A stretch of 58,166 nt of DNA, from the IMG/VR virus record IMGVR_UViG_3300010371_000006, positions 1 through 58,166 of that record, one strand, 5' to 3'. The notes beneath the pieces were generated by a model. That model had not been told where the DNA came from and did not search any database. It saw nothing but the letters and a program-made list of their open reading frames with translations. A program made the position numbers and the translations under genes. Shown one piece after another: positions 48,001 through 56,635 of this stretch. Each line of letters begins with the position of its first letter. The stretch's first letter is position 1. The DNA is from a virus.

Positions 48001-49910
48001 CAGTTCTCCACTACCGTGATGCTCATGGATGTGTGAGTCGCCTTCACGGCGTTACCTACGTTGTTCACACTGCAGCTGGCACGCAACTTGCAGACGTAGG
48101 TGCCGGCGGTTACACCAGTGACTCGCCAGGTCTGTCCCACACTAGCGCGGTAGCCGTTCGCTGCGGCGATGAACACCGCCTGGCGGGTGAGGTCAGATCC
48201 GTTCCAACTGCAGAAGCCGTTCATGGTGCAGGCGCCACCGTTGATCAGCATGTCGAAGGTGCCGTCGATCTCGATCGTGGCGTTCGAACCGGTAACTACC
48301 ACGCTCACCGAGCAGCCGGGGATATCTGTCTCAGTGCCGAAAGTGTTGAGATCGGAGGTGGAGCCTACGTCGTAGGTGCGCACCATGCCCAGAGTCAGGC
48401 CAGTGGAGCTGCTGTCCCGCCAGACCGGCACCCCGCTCTTGGCGTATAGAACACCACCACCGGCGGGGTTGGCCGTCGGGGCTGTGGTGGTGTTAGCCAG
48501 CTCCAGGCCACCGACCGTGCCAGACCCGAGCGTGGCAGAGGCGCCCAGCAGCAGGGTGGTGCCGATGTACAGCACCTTAGCGGCAGCACGACCCATCATG
48601 ATGTCTCGAGTCGCCGAGCCGCTGCCCCAGTTGTGGCCGCCGTTCACGTCGACCATGTATCGACCGACTGTGTCGCCTGCCACCGTGCCGCTCACCAGCC
48701 GACCCGTGTTGTCGACCGCGTTGTAGGCGATCGCCGCGTTGGTGGCGTTAGTCGTCGTGGTGTAGGTGATGTTGATCGCCGACGAGTCGGATGTTCGGTT
48801 GATCGCCGTCTGGTTGTTGACCGTCAGCTGGTTGCTGAAGATCTTGTTGCCGGCGATCGTCTGACCCGTGGTCAGGTCGACGAAGTTCTGAGTCGCCGAG
48901 CCGGTGCCTCCGTTGGCGACGCTCACCGGTGTGGAGAGGGCAAGGGTGTTGCCGGTCTTCGTCAGACCCGTGCCGGCGGTGATCTCACCTGCACCAGAGA
49001 ACTGGGTCCAGTTGATCGCCGTGGTGCCGACCACGAAGGGTCCAGCAGATCCCACGGTCCACCCTGAGGCACCGTTGGTTGTGCCCGACTCGACGAATAC
49101 GAAGGCGCCGGCGATCTCTGACGCCTGATCCATGTCCACATGACGGGTCAGGATGTACGGATGAGTGCCGTCGCCGACCTGGGTGAGGGTGTAGAGACCG
49201 TTGTTGGCCGCTGTCGCCTCATTTTTGACCAGCAGAAGCTGTCCTGCGGTCAGCGTCACACCGTCCTGAGCCGTCAGAGCCGCGTTGCTGGTCGCCGTGA
49301 GGGTCGCCCCCACACCGCTGGCGCCGTTGGCGTACGTGTTCGCCGGCAGAGTGCCTGTCGTGGCAGCCACTGCGCTCGGTTTGGCGGCGACACCCTGGAC
49401 GAAGGCGTCGACATACTGCTTAGTAGCTGCCTGAAGGTTGCTGGTCGGGTCGGCCGCGAGCGTCAGGGCGCCCGTCATCGTCCCGCCGCTTAGAGACAGC
49501 TTCAGAGCCGTCTGAGAGTCAACATACGACTTGCGCGACAGCTGATTCGCGGTCGTCGGGTCGCTGGCAGGTCCCACAGGAATCGAGCCGAAGGTCTTCA
49601 CCCCGTTGACCGTCTGCGTGGTGGCGAGGTCGACGAAGTTGCCGGCGAGGCCTGACAGGGGCAGCTGAGCGATTGGCACGAGCGCCGAGGCGTCGAGCGA
49701 CGGAACTCCGTTGGCCACACCCACGGCGGTGAGCGCGACAGCCCCTACATCTGCCGCATTCAGAGTGATGGAGCCGCCAGACTTGCCGTTGACGACCGTC
49801 GGGTTGCCCTGAGGACCCTGCATACCCGCCTGAGAGACCACGACCTGAGTCGTCGGTCCTGCGTCGGTGACTGAGACCTCGCGCATGGCGTCCAGAACAA
49901 GCACTGTCAT
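48000..49910 (-). CDS. Tail fibre-like protein (collagen-type stretch and TMTGAL repeats)
   Basis: The protein has 636 residues from the ATG in the ATGA overlap with the preceding gene. A short collagen-like GMQGPQGNP lies near residue 33. LSLSGGTMTGALTL with AATKQYVDAFVQG is the classic phage fibre repeat. The rest is Gly/Thr/Ser-rich beta structure ending in a compact C-terminal domain with four Cys. It is likely a receptor-binding or capsid fibre. It lies far from the other tail genes, before the head genes. Confidence 0.75.
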   Translation of the reverse strand: MTVLVLDAMREVSVTDAGPTTQVVVSQAGMQGPQGNPTVVNGKSGGSITLNAADVGAVALTAVGVANGVPSLDASALVPIAQLPLSGLAGNFVDLATTQTVNGVKTFGSIPVGPASDPTTANQLSRKSYVDSQTALKLSLSGGTMTGALTLAADPTSNLQAATKQYVDAFVQGVAAKPSAVAATTGTLPANTYANGASGVGATLTATSNAALTAQDGVTLTAGQLLLVKNEATAANNGLYTLTQVGDGTHPYILTRHVDMDQASEIAGAFVFVESGTTNGASGWTVGSAGPFVVGTTAINWTQFSGAGEITAGTGLTKTGNTLALSTPVSVANGGTGSATQNFVDLTTGQTIAGNKIFSNQLTVNNQTAINRTSDSSAINITYTTTTNATNAAIAYNAVDNTGRLVSGTVAGDTVGRYMVDVNGGHNWGSGSATRDIMMGRAAAKVLYIGTTLLLGASATLGSGTVGGLELANTTTAPTANPAGGGVLYAKSGVPVWRDSSSTGLTLGMVRTYDVGSTSDLNTFGTETDIPGCSVSVVVTGSNATIEIDGTFDMLINGGACTMNGFCSWNGSDLTRQAVFIAAANGYRASVGQTWRVTGVTAGTYVCKLRASCSVNNVGNAVKATHTSMSITVVEN

Positions 49911-50143
49911 GCTGAAATCCATCCCCCGTCTCGCCAAAAGCCGTGAGTTCCACACCTAAGGCAGTGCACCGACGGGTGTATAGTCTGTCCGGGCTCACCA
50001 ATCCATACCCAACCAGAAACACCCGGCTTATCGAGCGGCAATTGACGCCTGTTGTTGGGGTTCTCCGTCTTCTTGTCTGCCATCAGACAGTCGTGGATAA
50101 AGGTGAAGGTGTCCGTGTCACCTATCTCACAGCGAGGCGTCAT
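49907..50143 (-). CDS. Small zinc-binding-like protein between fibre genes
   Basis: The protein has 78 residues from the ATG in overlap with the preceding stop. HDC near residue 19, then SVHCLRCGTHGF near 58-69 supply Cys and His for a metal site; WVWIGEPGQTIHP is beta-like. Function unknown. Confidence 0.55.
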   Translation of the reverse strand: MTPRCEIGDTDTFTFIHDCLMADKKTENPNNRRQLPLDKPGVSGWVWIGEPGQTIHPSVHCLRCGTHGFWRDGGWISA

Positions 50144-50526
50144 GGCTTCGCCACCCTGTTCGGAGTGATCTGACCTGCCAGGATGTCGTACGCCGAGTCC
50201 GTGCCGGGGTTCGCCCACAGGGCCCAGAAGCAGTAGCCACCCCGACTGTCGAAGATCGCCTCAGTGGCGGTCGGCGACAGCGTCAGAGTGACCGTGCCAT
50301 TCGTAGGTGTGGGAATGCTGACCGACCCCATGGGGTTGCTGACGTCGGTGCTCAGGATCTTGACGGCCTGCACGAAGTCAGTTCCCTCAGCGGTGAACTC
50401 GACCACGACGCCGGTGAGATTCTGATTGCTACCGTCAGGATTCTGACACTGTATGGTCAGCACCCGCTGAGCTCCTCGGTCGACAGAGAAGTTAAGCTGA
50501 TCGCCCGAGCCGGTGTTCGTCGGCAT
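50140..50526 (-). CDS. Small beta-rich structural protein
   Basis: The protein has 128 residues. The pattern LNFSVDRGAQRVLTIQ, GVVVEFTAEG and NGTVTLTLSPTATE is an Ig-like/BppU-type N-terminal domain often found with phage fibres. It lies between two fibre genes, so a fibre-network part is likely. Confidence 0.6.
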   Translation of the reverse strand: MPTNTGSGDQLNFSVDRGAQRVLTIQCQNPDGSNQNLTGVVVEFTAEGTDFVQAVKILSTDVSNPMGSVSIPTPTNGTVTLTLSPTATEAIFDSRGGYCFWALWANPGTDSAYDILAGQITPNRVAKP

Positions 50527-50530
50527 CTTA

Positions 50531-52213
50531 TCACCGCCCATACATGACGTAGTGACCCGTGTTCAGCGAGAAGCTCGACGGGGTGAAGTTGGATGGGAAC
50601 GTGGTCTGACCTGTCTTGAAGACTGATATGTAGTGGCCGTTCAACACCGGGATGTTGGCGGTCGAGGCAGTACCAGTGGCGGCTGCCTTCGGCACCGTGC
50701 CCGAGAAGTGGGTCAGCGCACAGAGGTAGTAGTTTGTGCCGGCGGTCACCGTGTGAGCCGAGGCCATCGTGCCCTCGGCGAAGCCGATAGAGCTCATGGC
50801 GGTGGTCATGTCGCCGGTCTGGTCGATCAGCACTCCGGCCTCGGTGAACAGTGCCAGGGCATTGACTCCCGAGCCGGTCACGCCCGCGGCCGTGATCTGA
50901 ATGCCCAGGGTCTGGATCGACTTCGTCTTCGTCGCCGTGACCAGGTTACAGACCATGTTGCCGGCCGTGATGTTGACCGTGAAGCCTGACTCGGTCGGTG
51001 GCACCGTCAACAAACCCAGGCCGAGCATGTCCAGCCAGTTGGCGGTCAGCGCGTTGATCGAGTCCGGCGACACCGGATCCGTCTGTCCCACACCATGGGA
51101 GGCGGCGTGAGCTGTGGGCGTCCGGCTGTTGCTGGTGGTCGCGTCGTTCGCTGAGAGCGCCTTAGCGGCGCCCGACCCGGCGGCACCGACCACTGGCACC
51201 TGGCTGAAGATCACATAGTCGGTGCCTGCTGAGGCGGCTGCACCCCCCGTGAGCTTCTGACCGTTGAGGTTCAACGCAGCCGTGGGCACAGCCATCTGAT
51301 CGAGCCGTACCGTGGCGACCTGACTCTTGAAGTTCGTGGTCGCCGAGACTTGCGGATTCGGATAAGTGCCCTGCAGGTCGCCCCCGGCCGTCCCTGATGG
51401 GGGCAGGGAGCTCGGGATCGTCGGCAGCTGACTCATGATGACGAAGTCGGTGCCCGCGACTCCCTGAGCGCCTCCAGTGATCCTGTGGCTGCCCATATCG
51501 AGCGCGCCTGTCAGCGCACCGCCGCTGAGGGGCAACAGCAAGCCCTCAGCCGTCATGGCGCGCTGTCGCTCAGTGGTCACCAGGCCGCTGGCGTAGGTCT
51601 CTGCGTTGTCCTGAGCTGTGGTGGCGTCGCCGGCGGAGTCGAAAGCTGAGGCGTTGGCGAAGGCCGCGCTGCCCAGCGACGCAGCGAGAGTGTTCAGGTT
51701 TTGGTTCGTCGTGTCGAGCGATGATTGCTCGGCGAGGCCAGTGACAGCGCCCGTGCGGCTGTTGACCGAGCTGACCGACGCAGCGGCGGCGTCCGACCAC
51801 TCAGCCTGGAAGTTGCCCAGCGACAGCAGAATCTGTCCGGCCGTGCCGGCGTTCGTCACTGTTAGGCCAGGCAGGGGCGTGGTGTCCACATCAACCGGCG
51901 TCTTGGCCGAGAGGTCGATCTCAGGCCCGTCAGACGACAGAATCTGTATGGGGTAGCTCTTCTCAGGCAAGCCCCGGAACTTCTGAGTGACCAGGTACGT
52001 CGAGTTGTCGGCGATCAGGTCGTTCGGCACCAACGGTGTGGGAGTCATGAAGCCGTTGACCACGGTCATGCGGACCGGAGCGGCCTTGATCAGTATCCCG
52101 TCGGTGGGATCTACGTAGTCAGAGGACAGAGTCAGTTCGACGAAGCCGTTGAGGCCGTCCAACGAAGGGTCGAACAGGTCTGTGCCGGTCAGTTTTACAG
52201 TAGTCAGGGACAT
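50531..52213 (-). CDS. Large fibre-like / minor structural protein
   Basis: The protein has about 560 residues from the ATG after GGGAGGTGG. After an N-terminal beta domain (1-120) come fibre repeats: VNSRTGAVTG, LLPLSGGALTGALDM and GTDFVIMSQLP / GTDYVIFSQVP. The C-terminal 170 residues form a compact beta domain (LDMLGLGLLTVPPTESGFTV). It is the second fibre candidate of this genome and shares the LSGG-MTGAL/ALTGAL motif with the gene at 48000-49910. Confidence 0.7.
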   Translation of the reverse strand: MSLTTVKLTGTDLFDPSLDGLNGFVELTLSSDYVDPTDGILIKAAPVRMTVVNGFMTPTPLVPNDLIADNSTYLVTQKFRGLPEKSYPIQILSSDGPEIDLSAKTPVDVDTTPLPGLTVTNAGTAGQILLSLGNFQAEWSDAAAASVSSVNSRTGAVTGLAEQSSLDTTNQNLNTLAASLGSAAFANASAFDSAGDATTAQDNAETYASGLVTTERQRAMTAEGLLLPLSGGALTGALDMGSHRITGGAQGVAGTDFVIMSQLPTIPSSLPPSGTAGGDLQGTYPNPQVSATTNFKSQVATVRLDQMAVPTAALNLNGQKLTGGAAASAGTDYVIFSQVPVVGAAGSGAAKALSANDATTSNSRTPTAHAASHGVGQTDPVSPDSINALTANWLDMLGLGLLTVPPTESGFTVNITAGNMVCNLVTATKTKSIQTLGIQITAAGVTGSGVNALALFTEAGVLIDQTGDMTTAMSSIGFAEGTMASAHTVTAGTNYYLCALTHFSGTVPKAAATGTASTANIPVLNGHYISVFKTGQTTFPSNFTPSSFSLNTGHYVMYGR

Positions 52214-52234
52214 GTGGACCACCTCCCACACCAA

Positions 52235-52267
52235 CCCACCCGGCGGCGTGTAAGCCGACCGGGTGGG
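52235..52267. promoter_or_regulatory. Strong hairpin between the early-late genes and the fibre genes
   Basis: CCCACCCGG (52235-52243) and CCGGGTGGG (52259-52267) pair, and CGGC/GCCG extends the stem inside. It lies in the only sizeable gap of the upper late operon. It may partly terminate leftward transcription or protect the downstream mRNA. Confidence 0.5.
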
Positions 52268-52280
52268 AGCTTTTGTTGAC

Positions 52281-52430
52281 TCAGCTGTGCTTGAAGCCTC
52301 TCGCCAGACTAGCGCAAGCTATGGCGCAGGTCACCAGCGCCACCGACCAGGCCCAGCTGCCACCGTAGGCGCCGGCGAAGATCCCAGCGCCCGTGTAGAC
52401 GCAGGCCATGATCTTGAGGGCTAGGTTCAC
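52281..52430 (-). CDS. 49-residue membrane protein
   Basis: It starts at a GTG that overlaps the ThyX stop (GTGA). Two hydrophobic stretches (LALKIMACVYTGAGIFAG and AWSVALVTCAIACASLA) make a likely hairpin in the membrane. Function unknown. Confidence 0.6.
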   Translation of the reverse strand: MNLALKIMACVYTGAGIFAGAYGGSWAWSVALVTCAIACASLARGFKHS

Positions 52431-53275
52431 GGTGCGACCCTCCCGTACTGCTGGAACGCCCGCCACGTGAACTGCATGTGCTGACCGAGGAACTGCTCCA
52501 TCGCCCGAGCCACCTGCTCGATCTCAGCCTGCGGCTTGCTCGGGTAGGCTGCCGACGGGGCCGAGGTGCGCAGGCTCAGGAAGTGCATGAGCGACCGGGC
52601 GTTGCAGGTGGCGTACATGGAGCTGTAGATGCCGACCGGCAGCACCGTGCGGGCGACCTCGCGAGCCACCCCGGCGTTCAGCATCTTACGGTAGGCGCGC
52701 CAGGCGACCTCGTAGGCGACGTGAGTGGCCTCAGTCACCGCCAGCTCCGTCTCAGGCGTGCCGTGTGTCAGCTCGTAGTGACCGGACTTGCCGATCTGCA
52801 CGAGCTTACGACCGACCTCAGGCACCCAGAAGTGAGGCTGCAGCTCACGGTACCGTGCCGACTCCTCGTTGTAGCTCCACCCCACACGGTGGCGGTGGAA
52901 CTCGCGCATCACGAAGACCGGCGCGGTGATCAGAAACGTGAACTGGTTGTGCTCGAACGGCGAGCCGTGACGGTTTCTCATCAGGTACTTGATCAGCAGC
53001 TCGCTGGGCTGGTCCTCGACGTAGGTGCCCGTGTCGGCACCGAGCGTGCTCACCCGGGCGGCGGCTACGACCATGTCGTCCGACGCGTTCACCGCCACCA
53101 GCTGCACGTGCATGTCGCTGTCGTACCGGATGTCGTACACCGGCACCGGATAGCCCTGCTCGTCCTGCTTGTGATGACGAGGCGTGCCTCCCGGCAGCCA
53201 CACGGTCGCCGAGTCACCCGCCTCGAACTGCTGGGGCGGATCGATCGGCGTCTCTCCCAGTACGTTGTCGTTCAA
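52427..53275 (-). CDS. thyX: Flavin-dependent thymidylate synthase ThyX
   Basis: The protein has 282 residues. The signature FHRHRVGWSYNEESARYREL lies near residue 131-150, with eight residues between RHR and S where the textbook motif has seven. AGVAREVARTVLPVGIYSSM and NARSLMHFLSLR are the conserved C-terminal parts. It makes dTMP from dUMP with methylene-THF, FAD and NADPH. It is expressed from the late operon, away from the other nucleotide genes. It relieves the two TS-fold enzymes at 20-22.5 kb of dTMP synthesis. Confidence 0.9.
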   Translation of the reverse strand: MNDNVLGETPIDPPQQFEAGDSATVWLPGGTPRHHKQDEQGYPVPVYDIRYDSDMHVQLVAVNASDDMVVAAARVSTLGADTGTYVEDQPSELLIKYLMRNRHGSPFEHNQFTFLITAPVFVMREFHRHRVGWSYNEESARYRELQPHFWVPEVGRKLVQIGKSGHYELTHGTPETELAVTEATHVAYEVAWRAYRKMLNAGVAREVARTVLPVGIYSSMYATCNARSLMHFLSLRTSAPSAAYPSKPQAEIEQVARAMEQFLGQHMQFTWRAFQQYGRVAP

Positions 53276-53294
53276 GATATACTCACCCCTCCGG

Positions 53295-53693
53295 TTAGAA
53301 GAGAGTCGCCTGGAGGCCGGCCTCGGTCACCGCGATGACCATGTACTGCAGGCCCTCAAGCCTCTCTCTCATATCTCCTCGAGAGGGTCCCACCTGACCC
53401 GACGGGTGGCTGTGCCACAGAGTCAGTGAGCAGCCCTCGCTGATAGCAGTAAGTATATCACGACCACCATGACTAGCGAAGGCTCTCTTAATCTCAGCGA
53501 CCTCGACCTGGTAAGAGTGCTCAGGGTCTTCTGAGATGTTGGTGAGCGGTATCACCTCAGCGAAGGTGCCCGGCTGCTCCACGAGAAGGCCCACGGCCTC
53601 CCTGGGCAGCTCGTCGGCGATATAGCCCGCGATGCGCGCGAGGGCGTGATCAGGCAGCGGCGCCGAGGACAGCCAGTCAGCGTCAGCGGTCAC
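53295..53693 (-). CDS. JAMM/MPN-domain metalloprotease-like protein
   Basis: The protein has 132 residues from a GTG overlapping the end of the previous gene. HSHPSGQVGPSRGD (about 93-106) is the complete JAMM zinc motif, and EAVGLLVEQ near 32 gives the catalytic Glu region. The domain cleaves isopeptide or peptide bonds; prokaryotic members process thiocarboxylated or ubiquitin-like proteins, and many phages place one in tail assembly proteins. Here it stands alone, without an NlpC domain, next to ThyX and the terminase region. No ubiquitin-like partner is visible. Confidence 0.8.
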   Translation of the reverse strand: MTADADWLSSAPLPDHALARIAGYIADELPREAVGLLVEQPGTFAEVIPLTNISEDPEHSYQVEVAEIKRAFASHGGRDILTAISEGCSLTLWHSHPSGQVGPSRGDMRERLEGLQYMVIAVTEAGLQATLF

Positions 53694-53970
53694 TGGGAGT
53701 CTTGCCCACGAACAGCATGGCGTACTGCTCCTGCGTGATGACGCCCAGCTCAAGCAGCATCTTACGCAGCATGATGTCAGGCGACGGAGCGATCACGACC
53801 TGGGGCTGTTGGGGTCGGCTGGAGCCGAACGTGCCCGGCGGCGTCCGCTCCACAGGAGCGAGCTGACCGTCGCCGGAGAACTGGTGGTTCACCTCGCCGG
53901 ACTGCTCAGCGGGCTTGTGCTGGTCCTTCGTACGTCCACAGTGAGCGCACGGAGCGTGGTCAGCCTTCAC
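53683..53970 (-). CDS. Small protein with N-terminal zinc-knuckle
   Basis: The protein has 95 residues. CAHCGRTKDQH near residues 8-18 is a CxxC plus His site. The middle is disordered and Pro/Gln-rich; the C-terminal 35 residues are helical (IMLRKMLLELGVITQEQYA). It overlaps the first late gene by 11 bases. The helical tail resembles SHOCT-like segments. Confidence 0.6.
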   Translation of the reverse strand: MKADHAPCAHCGRTKDQHKPAEQSGEVNHQFSGDGQLAPVERTPPGTFGSSRPQQPQVVIAPSPDIMLRKMLLELGVITQEQYAMLFVGKTPSDR

Positions 53971-55348
53971 CGGAGTCCTCCACCTCCTCGTCGTCCTCGA
54001 CGATCTCGGCGTCGATGTAGCCAGCGGCGGTGAGCGCCTTGATCTCTGGGTCGATGTAGTCCGTGCGGTAGCCCCGCTGACCTGCCAGCATGCGCCCTGT
54101 GGGAGCGACGCCCTGGTTGGGGTTCATCGAGAGCTGCTCAAGCGACGGCATCGCCACCTCGGGCGAGACCATCACACCTGCGAGGATGCGGGACAGCTTC
54201 ACCGAGATGTCTGTCTCGACCGTGGCCTTCGGCTTGCCCAGCAGATGCTCGATCAGGAACTTGGCCGCGTCAAGCTTCGTGCCGGCGGCGACCACCGGCT
54301 TGCCCTTAAAGTCCACGTCGTCGTTCTCAAGAATCTGGTTCATGAGAGTCAGCGCCGAGATCGTGGACTCGTTCATGCTGCCCCGGACCTTCTGCTTGAA
54401 AAGCTCCGCCGACCGCTCACGGATCTCCTGCTGCAGGTACTTGCCCGGCGCACGCCCAGTGAAGTTGCCGTGTATGTCGCGCGGACGGCCCTTAGCGAGC
54501 TCCTCAAGATCCCACTCTTCGAGCGGCCTGTCGTACAGAGCGAGAAACTCCTCGTCCGTCAGCCGCTCGCCGGCGCGTGCCTTACGACGAGCACGGGACC
54601 TGATCTGCCTGGGCGTCATCAGCACCGGTGTGTCGCCGGTGAACCGAGGATTGCCCGTGGTCTGGGGACGGTCGTCGCGCAGACTGACGCGGTGGTTGAA
54701 CGCGTCGTGCGCCGGCGAGCCCGGCAGGTATGGGTTGAAGTCCGCCGGGAGATTCTGCCTGTCCATCTGCTCCCAGTACCACTCGTTGCGCGACTGCCGG
54801 CCGAGTGCGCCCTTACGCGGATCGTGGGTGTGGGCCTGAGCCTTCGCCCACTTGTAGAGTGGCTTCTGAGGGTGCTGGGAGCCCTTGAAAGCCGGGTGCA
54901 ACCGCTCAGGGTTGATCGGCTCCTGGACGTTGGAGAAGTCGATGATCAGCGGCGTGGCGCCGATCGGTTCCCACACCCGCGAGTGGTGGGCGATGATGCC
55001 GCGCCGTTTGGCTTGGTAGCTGGGGTCTTCGGGGTCGAGCTGGGCGAGTAGGGCCTGACCCTCTTCGTCGACCTGTGTGGAGAGCGGGGAGAAGTTGCCG
55101 GCGTGGTCCGTCTGGACGTGTTCGCTGCGCTGACTGCGACGAGAGCGACGAGGTCGCTGGGCTTGCTCCTGCGCTGCGGGTGAGCGGGGCATCTCTGTGG
55201 AGACGATCAGGACGCCGGCTTCACGACGGAGAGCTCGCTCTCGACTCGCTTCGGGGTTTTTGGTGAAGTTGTCCGTGGAGCGAGGGTGAGTCTGAGAGGT
55301 GATCGATGAGTGAGCGGGAAACGCGAGGTGGGAGTTGTGTCCGCCCAT
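53960..55348 (-). CDS. First late gene; putative terminase small subunit
   Basis: The protein has 462 residues with a GCAGGTGATC ribosome site at the ATG. The first 250 residues are Arg/Gln/Pro-rich and mostly disordered. The C-terminal part contains DIHGNFTGRAPGKYLQQEI (about 296-314), a helical stretch ISALTLMNQILENDDVDF and KLDAAKFLIEHLLGKPKATV. These patterns resemble actinophage small terminase proteins. The large terminase gene is 7 kb downstream, so the call is tentative. It is the first gene after the late promoter. Confidence 0.45.
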   Translation of the reverse strand: MGGHNSHLAFPAHSSITSQTHPRSTDNFTKNPEASRERALRREAGVLIVSTEMPRSPAAQEQAQRPRRSRRSQRSEHVQTDHAGNFSPLSTQVDEEGQALLAQLDPEDPSYQAKRRGIIAHHSRVWEPIGATPLIIDFSNVQEPINPERLHPAFKGSQHPQKPLYKWAKAQAHTHDPRKGALGRQSRNEWYWEQMDRQNLPADFNPYLPGSPAHDAFNHRVSLRDDRPQTTGNPRFTGDTPVLMTPRQIRSRARRKARAGERLTDEEFLALYDRPLEEWDLEELAKGRPRDIHGNFTGRAPGKYLQQEIRERSAELFKQKVRGSMNESTISALTLMNQILENDDVDFKGKPVVAAGTKLDAAKFLIEHLLGKPKATVETDISVKLSRILAGVMVSPEVAMPSLEQLSMNPNQGVAPTGRMLAGQRGYRTDYIDPEIKALTAAGYIDAEIVEDDEEVEDSGEG

Positions 55349-55393
55349 GGTAGATCACCTGCTCTCTTGGTGACAGTGATGTCCGATACGACT

Positions 55394-55423
55394 AGTTTAC
55401 TCCTGGGAGTGATCGTTTGTCAA
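55394..55423 (-). promoter_or_regulatory. Late-operon promoter
   Basis: Minus strand: TTGACA (55423-55418), 18 bases, TAAACT (55399-55394), 46 bases before the first late gene. It is the only clear promoter found for the 28-kb leftward late operon. Confidence 0.75.
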
Positions 55424-55713
55424 TGAGGGGGTGATGGACGAGGAATCAAGTAATGGTGTTACACTTTTGGGGGAGAGCTCTCAGCCGGTCGACAACACCG
55501 TCCGGCAGATGGACAATCGCCCATACCCAGAGATTCCACCCGGGGGGGTTCAAATCGGACAGATGGGATACTATTCCGGATCGAGATAGATGAGATATTC
55601 GAGATTATGCTAGATATACATGGATATACTGGGATATACCCATATATATCCCAGTATAAACACCCGTATATCCCCCGATGAAAGGGGATATAAGGGGATT
55701 TATTCAGATTGCA
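55424..55713. other. AT-rich intergenic region with two hairpins
   Basis: No gene is visible. It holds a 13-bp perfect inverted repeat (ATACTGGGATATA 55626-55638 with TATATCCCAGTAT 55645-55657) and TATATCCCC/GGGGATATA around 55667-55693. These lie downstream of the leftward gene 55714-55962 and may terminate it. Confidence 0.55.
55626..55657. repeat. 13-bp perfect inverted repeat
   Basis: The two arms pair exactly around the loop CCCATA. It could form the 3' end of the transcript of the gene 55714-55962; no T run is present. Confidence 0.6.
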
Positions 55714-55962
55714 TTAGTTCGCATCAAGGGGATGATATCCCTCGCAGCAGATTGCAATGATAGGGGAAATTACTTCCCCAATCATGATGTGATTTGCATC
55801 GAAAAGCGAATCGATGATTTCCCCGCATTCGCTGCATTCATCCAGTTGCATTTCAGCGATTTCTGCGTTATCTTCATCATTGCGTCGCGTGATCGGCAGC
55901 TTGTTCTTGATCTTGTCGTCGAGCTTGATCAAGTATTCGAGATCAGATCGGTAAAGCATCAT
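55714..55962 (-). CDS. Small Cys-containing protein
   Basis: The protein has 82 residues; GAGGGG precedes two ATGs. CSECGEI (about 43-49) and CCEGYHP (about 72-78) provide four Cys and a His, a likely zinc ribbon. It is A/T-richer in codons than the late genes. Part of the regulatory region and probably expressed early. Confidence 0.65.
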   Translation of the reverse strand: MMLYRSDLEYLIKLDDKIKNKLPITRRNDEDNAEIAEMQLDECSECGEIIDSLFDANHIMIGEVISPIIAICCEGYHPLDAN

Positions 55963-56005
55963 GATGTTTCATCCCCTCATCATTTCGTGTTTTGTTGATG
56001 TATTC

Positions 56006-56035
56006 ATCATATCCCCCCTAGGGCATGATCGTCAA
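56006..56035 (-). promoter_or_regulatory. Leftward promoter of the gene 55714-55962
   Basis: Minus strand: TTGACG (56035-56030), 18 bases, TATGAT (56011-56006). Upstream AAATCTTGAAATCCCCC resembles the block before the promoter at 56482-56510. The -35 end lies in GGCATGATCG, shared with the 64-bp element. Confidence 0.75.
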
Positions 56036-56165
56036 GGGGGATTTCAAGATTTTTTGGATGATGTTTTAACCCCGTATCAATCCCCGTATACACGAGCTCG
56101 CATATATCAACTCGCATATATGAGCTCGATTCTCAAACCCCGTATATACAACGATACTTATCAAC

Positions 56166-56203
56166 ACGCTGATATGCCCCCTCATATCAAGGGGGCGATA
56201 TCA
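56166..56203 (-). terminator. Hairpin after the gene 56204-56449
   Basis: GATATGCCCCC and GGGGGCGATATC pair with one bulge around TCATATCAA. It lies right at the gene end. Further left at about 56095-56130 are two direct repeats of CTCGCATATAT between GAGCTC sites. Confidence 0.5.
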
Positions 56204-56449
56204 TCAGATCGAAGTGAGGGTGTTTTGGATCATCCCCATGATGTCGATCGGCGTGTGCATGATCATGCAGTCGTATGCAAGATCGTGCGCGAAGCGGAAG
56301 ATCATCATGTCAAGATCTTCAAGGGCGTCATCCTCATCGGCGACCATGAACTCGTTGATGAGGGCGCGCATGATCGCGTTGAAATCGTTCTCGATCATGT
56401 TCTCGAGCATGAGCTCGTTCGCGAGTTCGTTGATCAGTTCGTTGATCAT
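56204..56449 (-). CDS. Small acidic, Met/Ile-rich protein
   Basis: The protein has 81 residues, starting with a repeated INEL/NELM pattern (MINELINELANELMLENMIE), then DEDDALEDLDMM. It is fully helical by composition, with unusually many Met. AAGGGG precedes the ATG. An early host-interaction or anti-host factor would fit but is unproven. Confidence 0.6.
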   Translation of the reverse strand: MINELINELANELMLENMIENDFNAIMRALINEFMVADEDDALEDLDMMIFRFAHDLAYDCMIMHTPIDIMGMIQNTLTSI

Positions 56450-56481
56450 TTCGTTCCCCTTCGTTTTGATTTGATACCCCC

Positions 56482-56510
56482 ATCATACCCCCTCATCGCG
56501 CGATGCGCAA
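56482..56510 (-). promoter_or_regulatory. Leftward promoter of the gene 56204-56449
   Basis: Minus strand: TTGCGC (56510-56505), 17 bases, TATGAT (56487-56482). AAAAGATCTTGATTTCCCCC stands immediately upstream, an UP-element-like block also found before the promoters at 56006 and, further away, at 812. Confidence 0.75.
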
Positions 56511-56553
56511 GGGGGGAAATCAAGATCTTTTGCCGCGCCGATCTCGCTGAAAC

Positions 56554-56617
56554 GCCCCCTGCGGCATGATCGATCTGCAGGGAATGCTAGCATAGGGGAT
56601 TAAAGGATCATGCCTCA
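56554..56617. repeat. 64-bp structured intergenic element, copy C
   Basis: It aligns gap-free with copies at 147-210 and 978-1041. Its stem GGCATGATC / GATCATGCC is perfect, and the loop motif is GGAATGCTAGCAT. It lies between two divergent promoters, 18 bases before the rightward TTGACA at 56636. Confidence 0.8.
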
Positions 56618-56635
56618 AATCCCCCTCGTACGCCC

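Noticed and set aside
55600-56130. Repeated GATATA and CTCGCATATAT tracts as a CRISPR array
   Set aside because: Repeats are short, irregular and without spacers of constant length.
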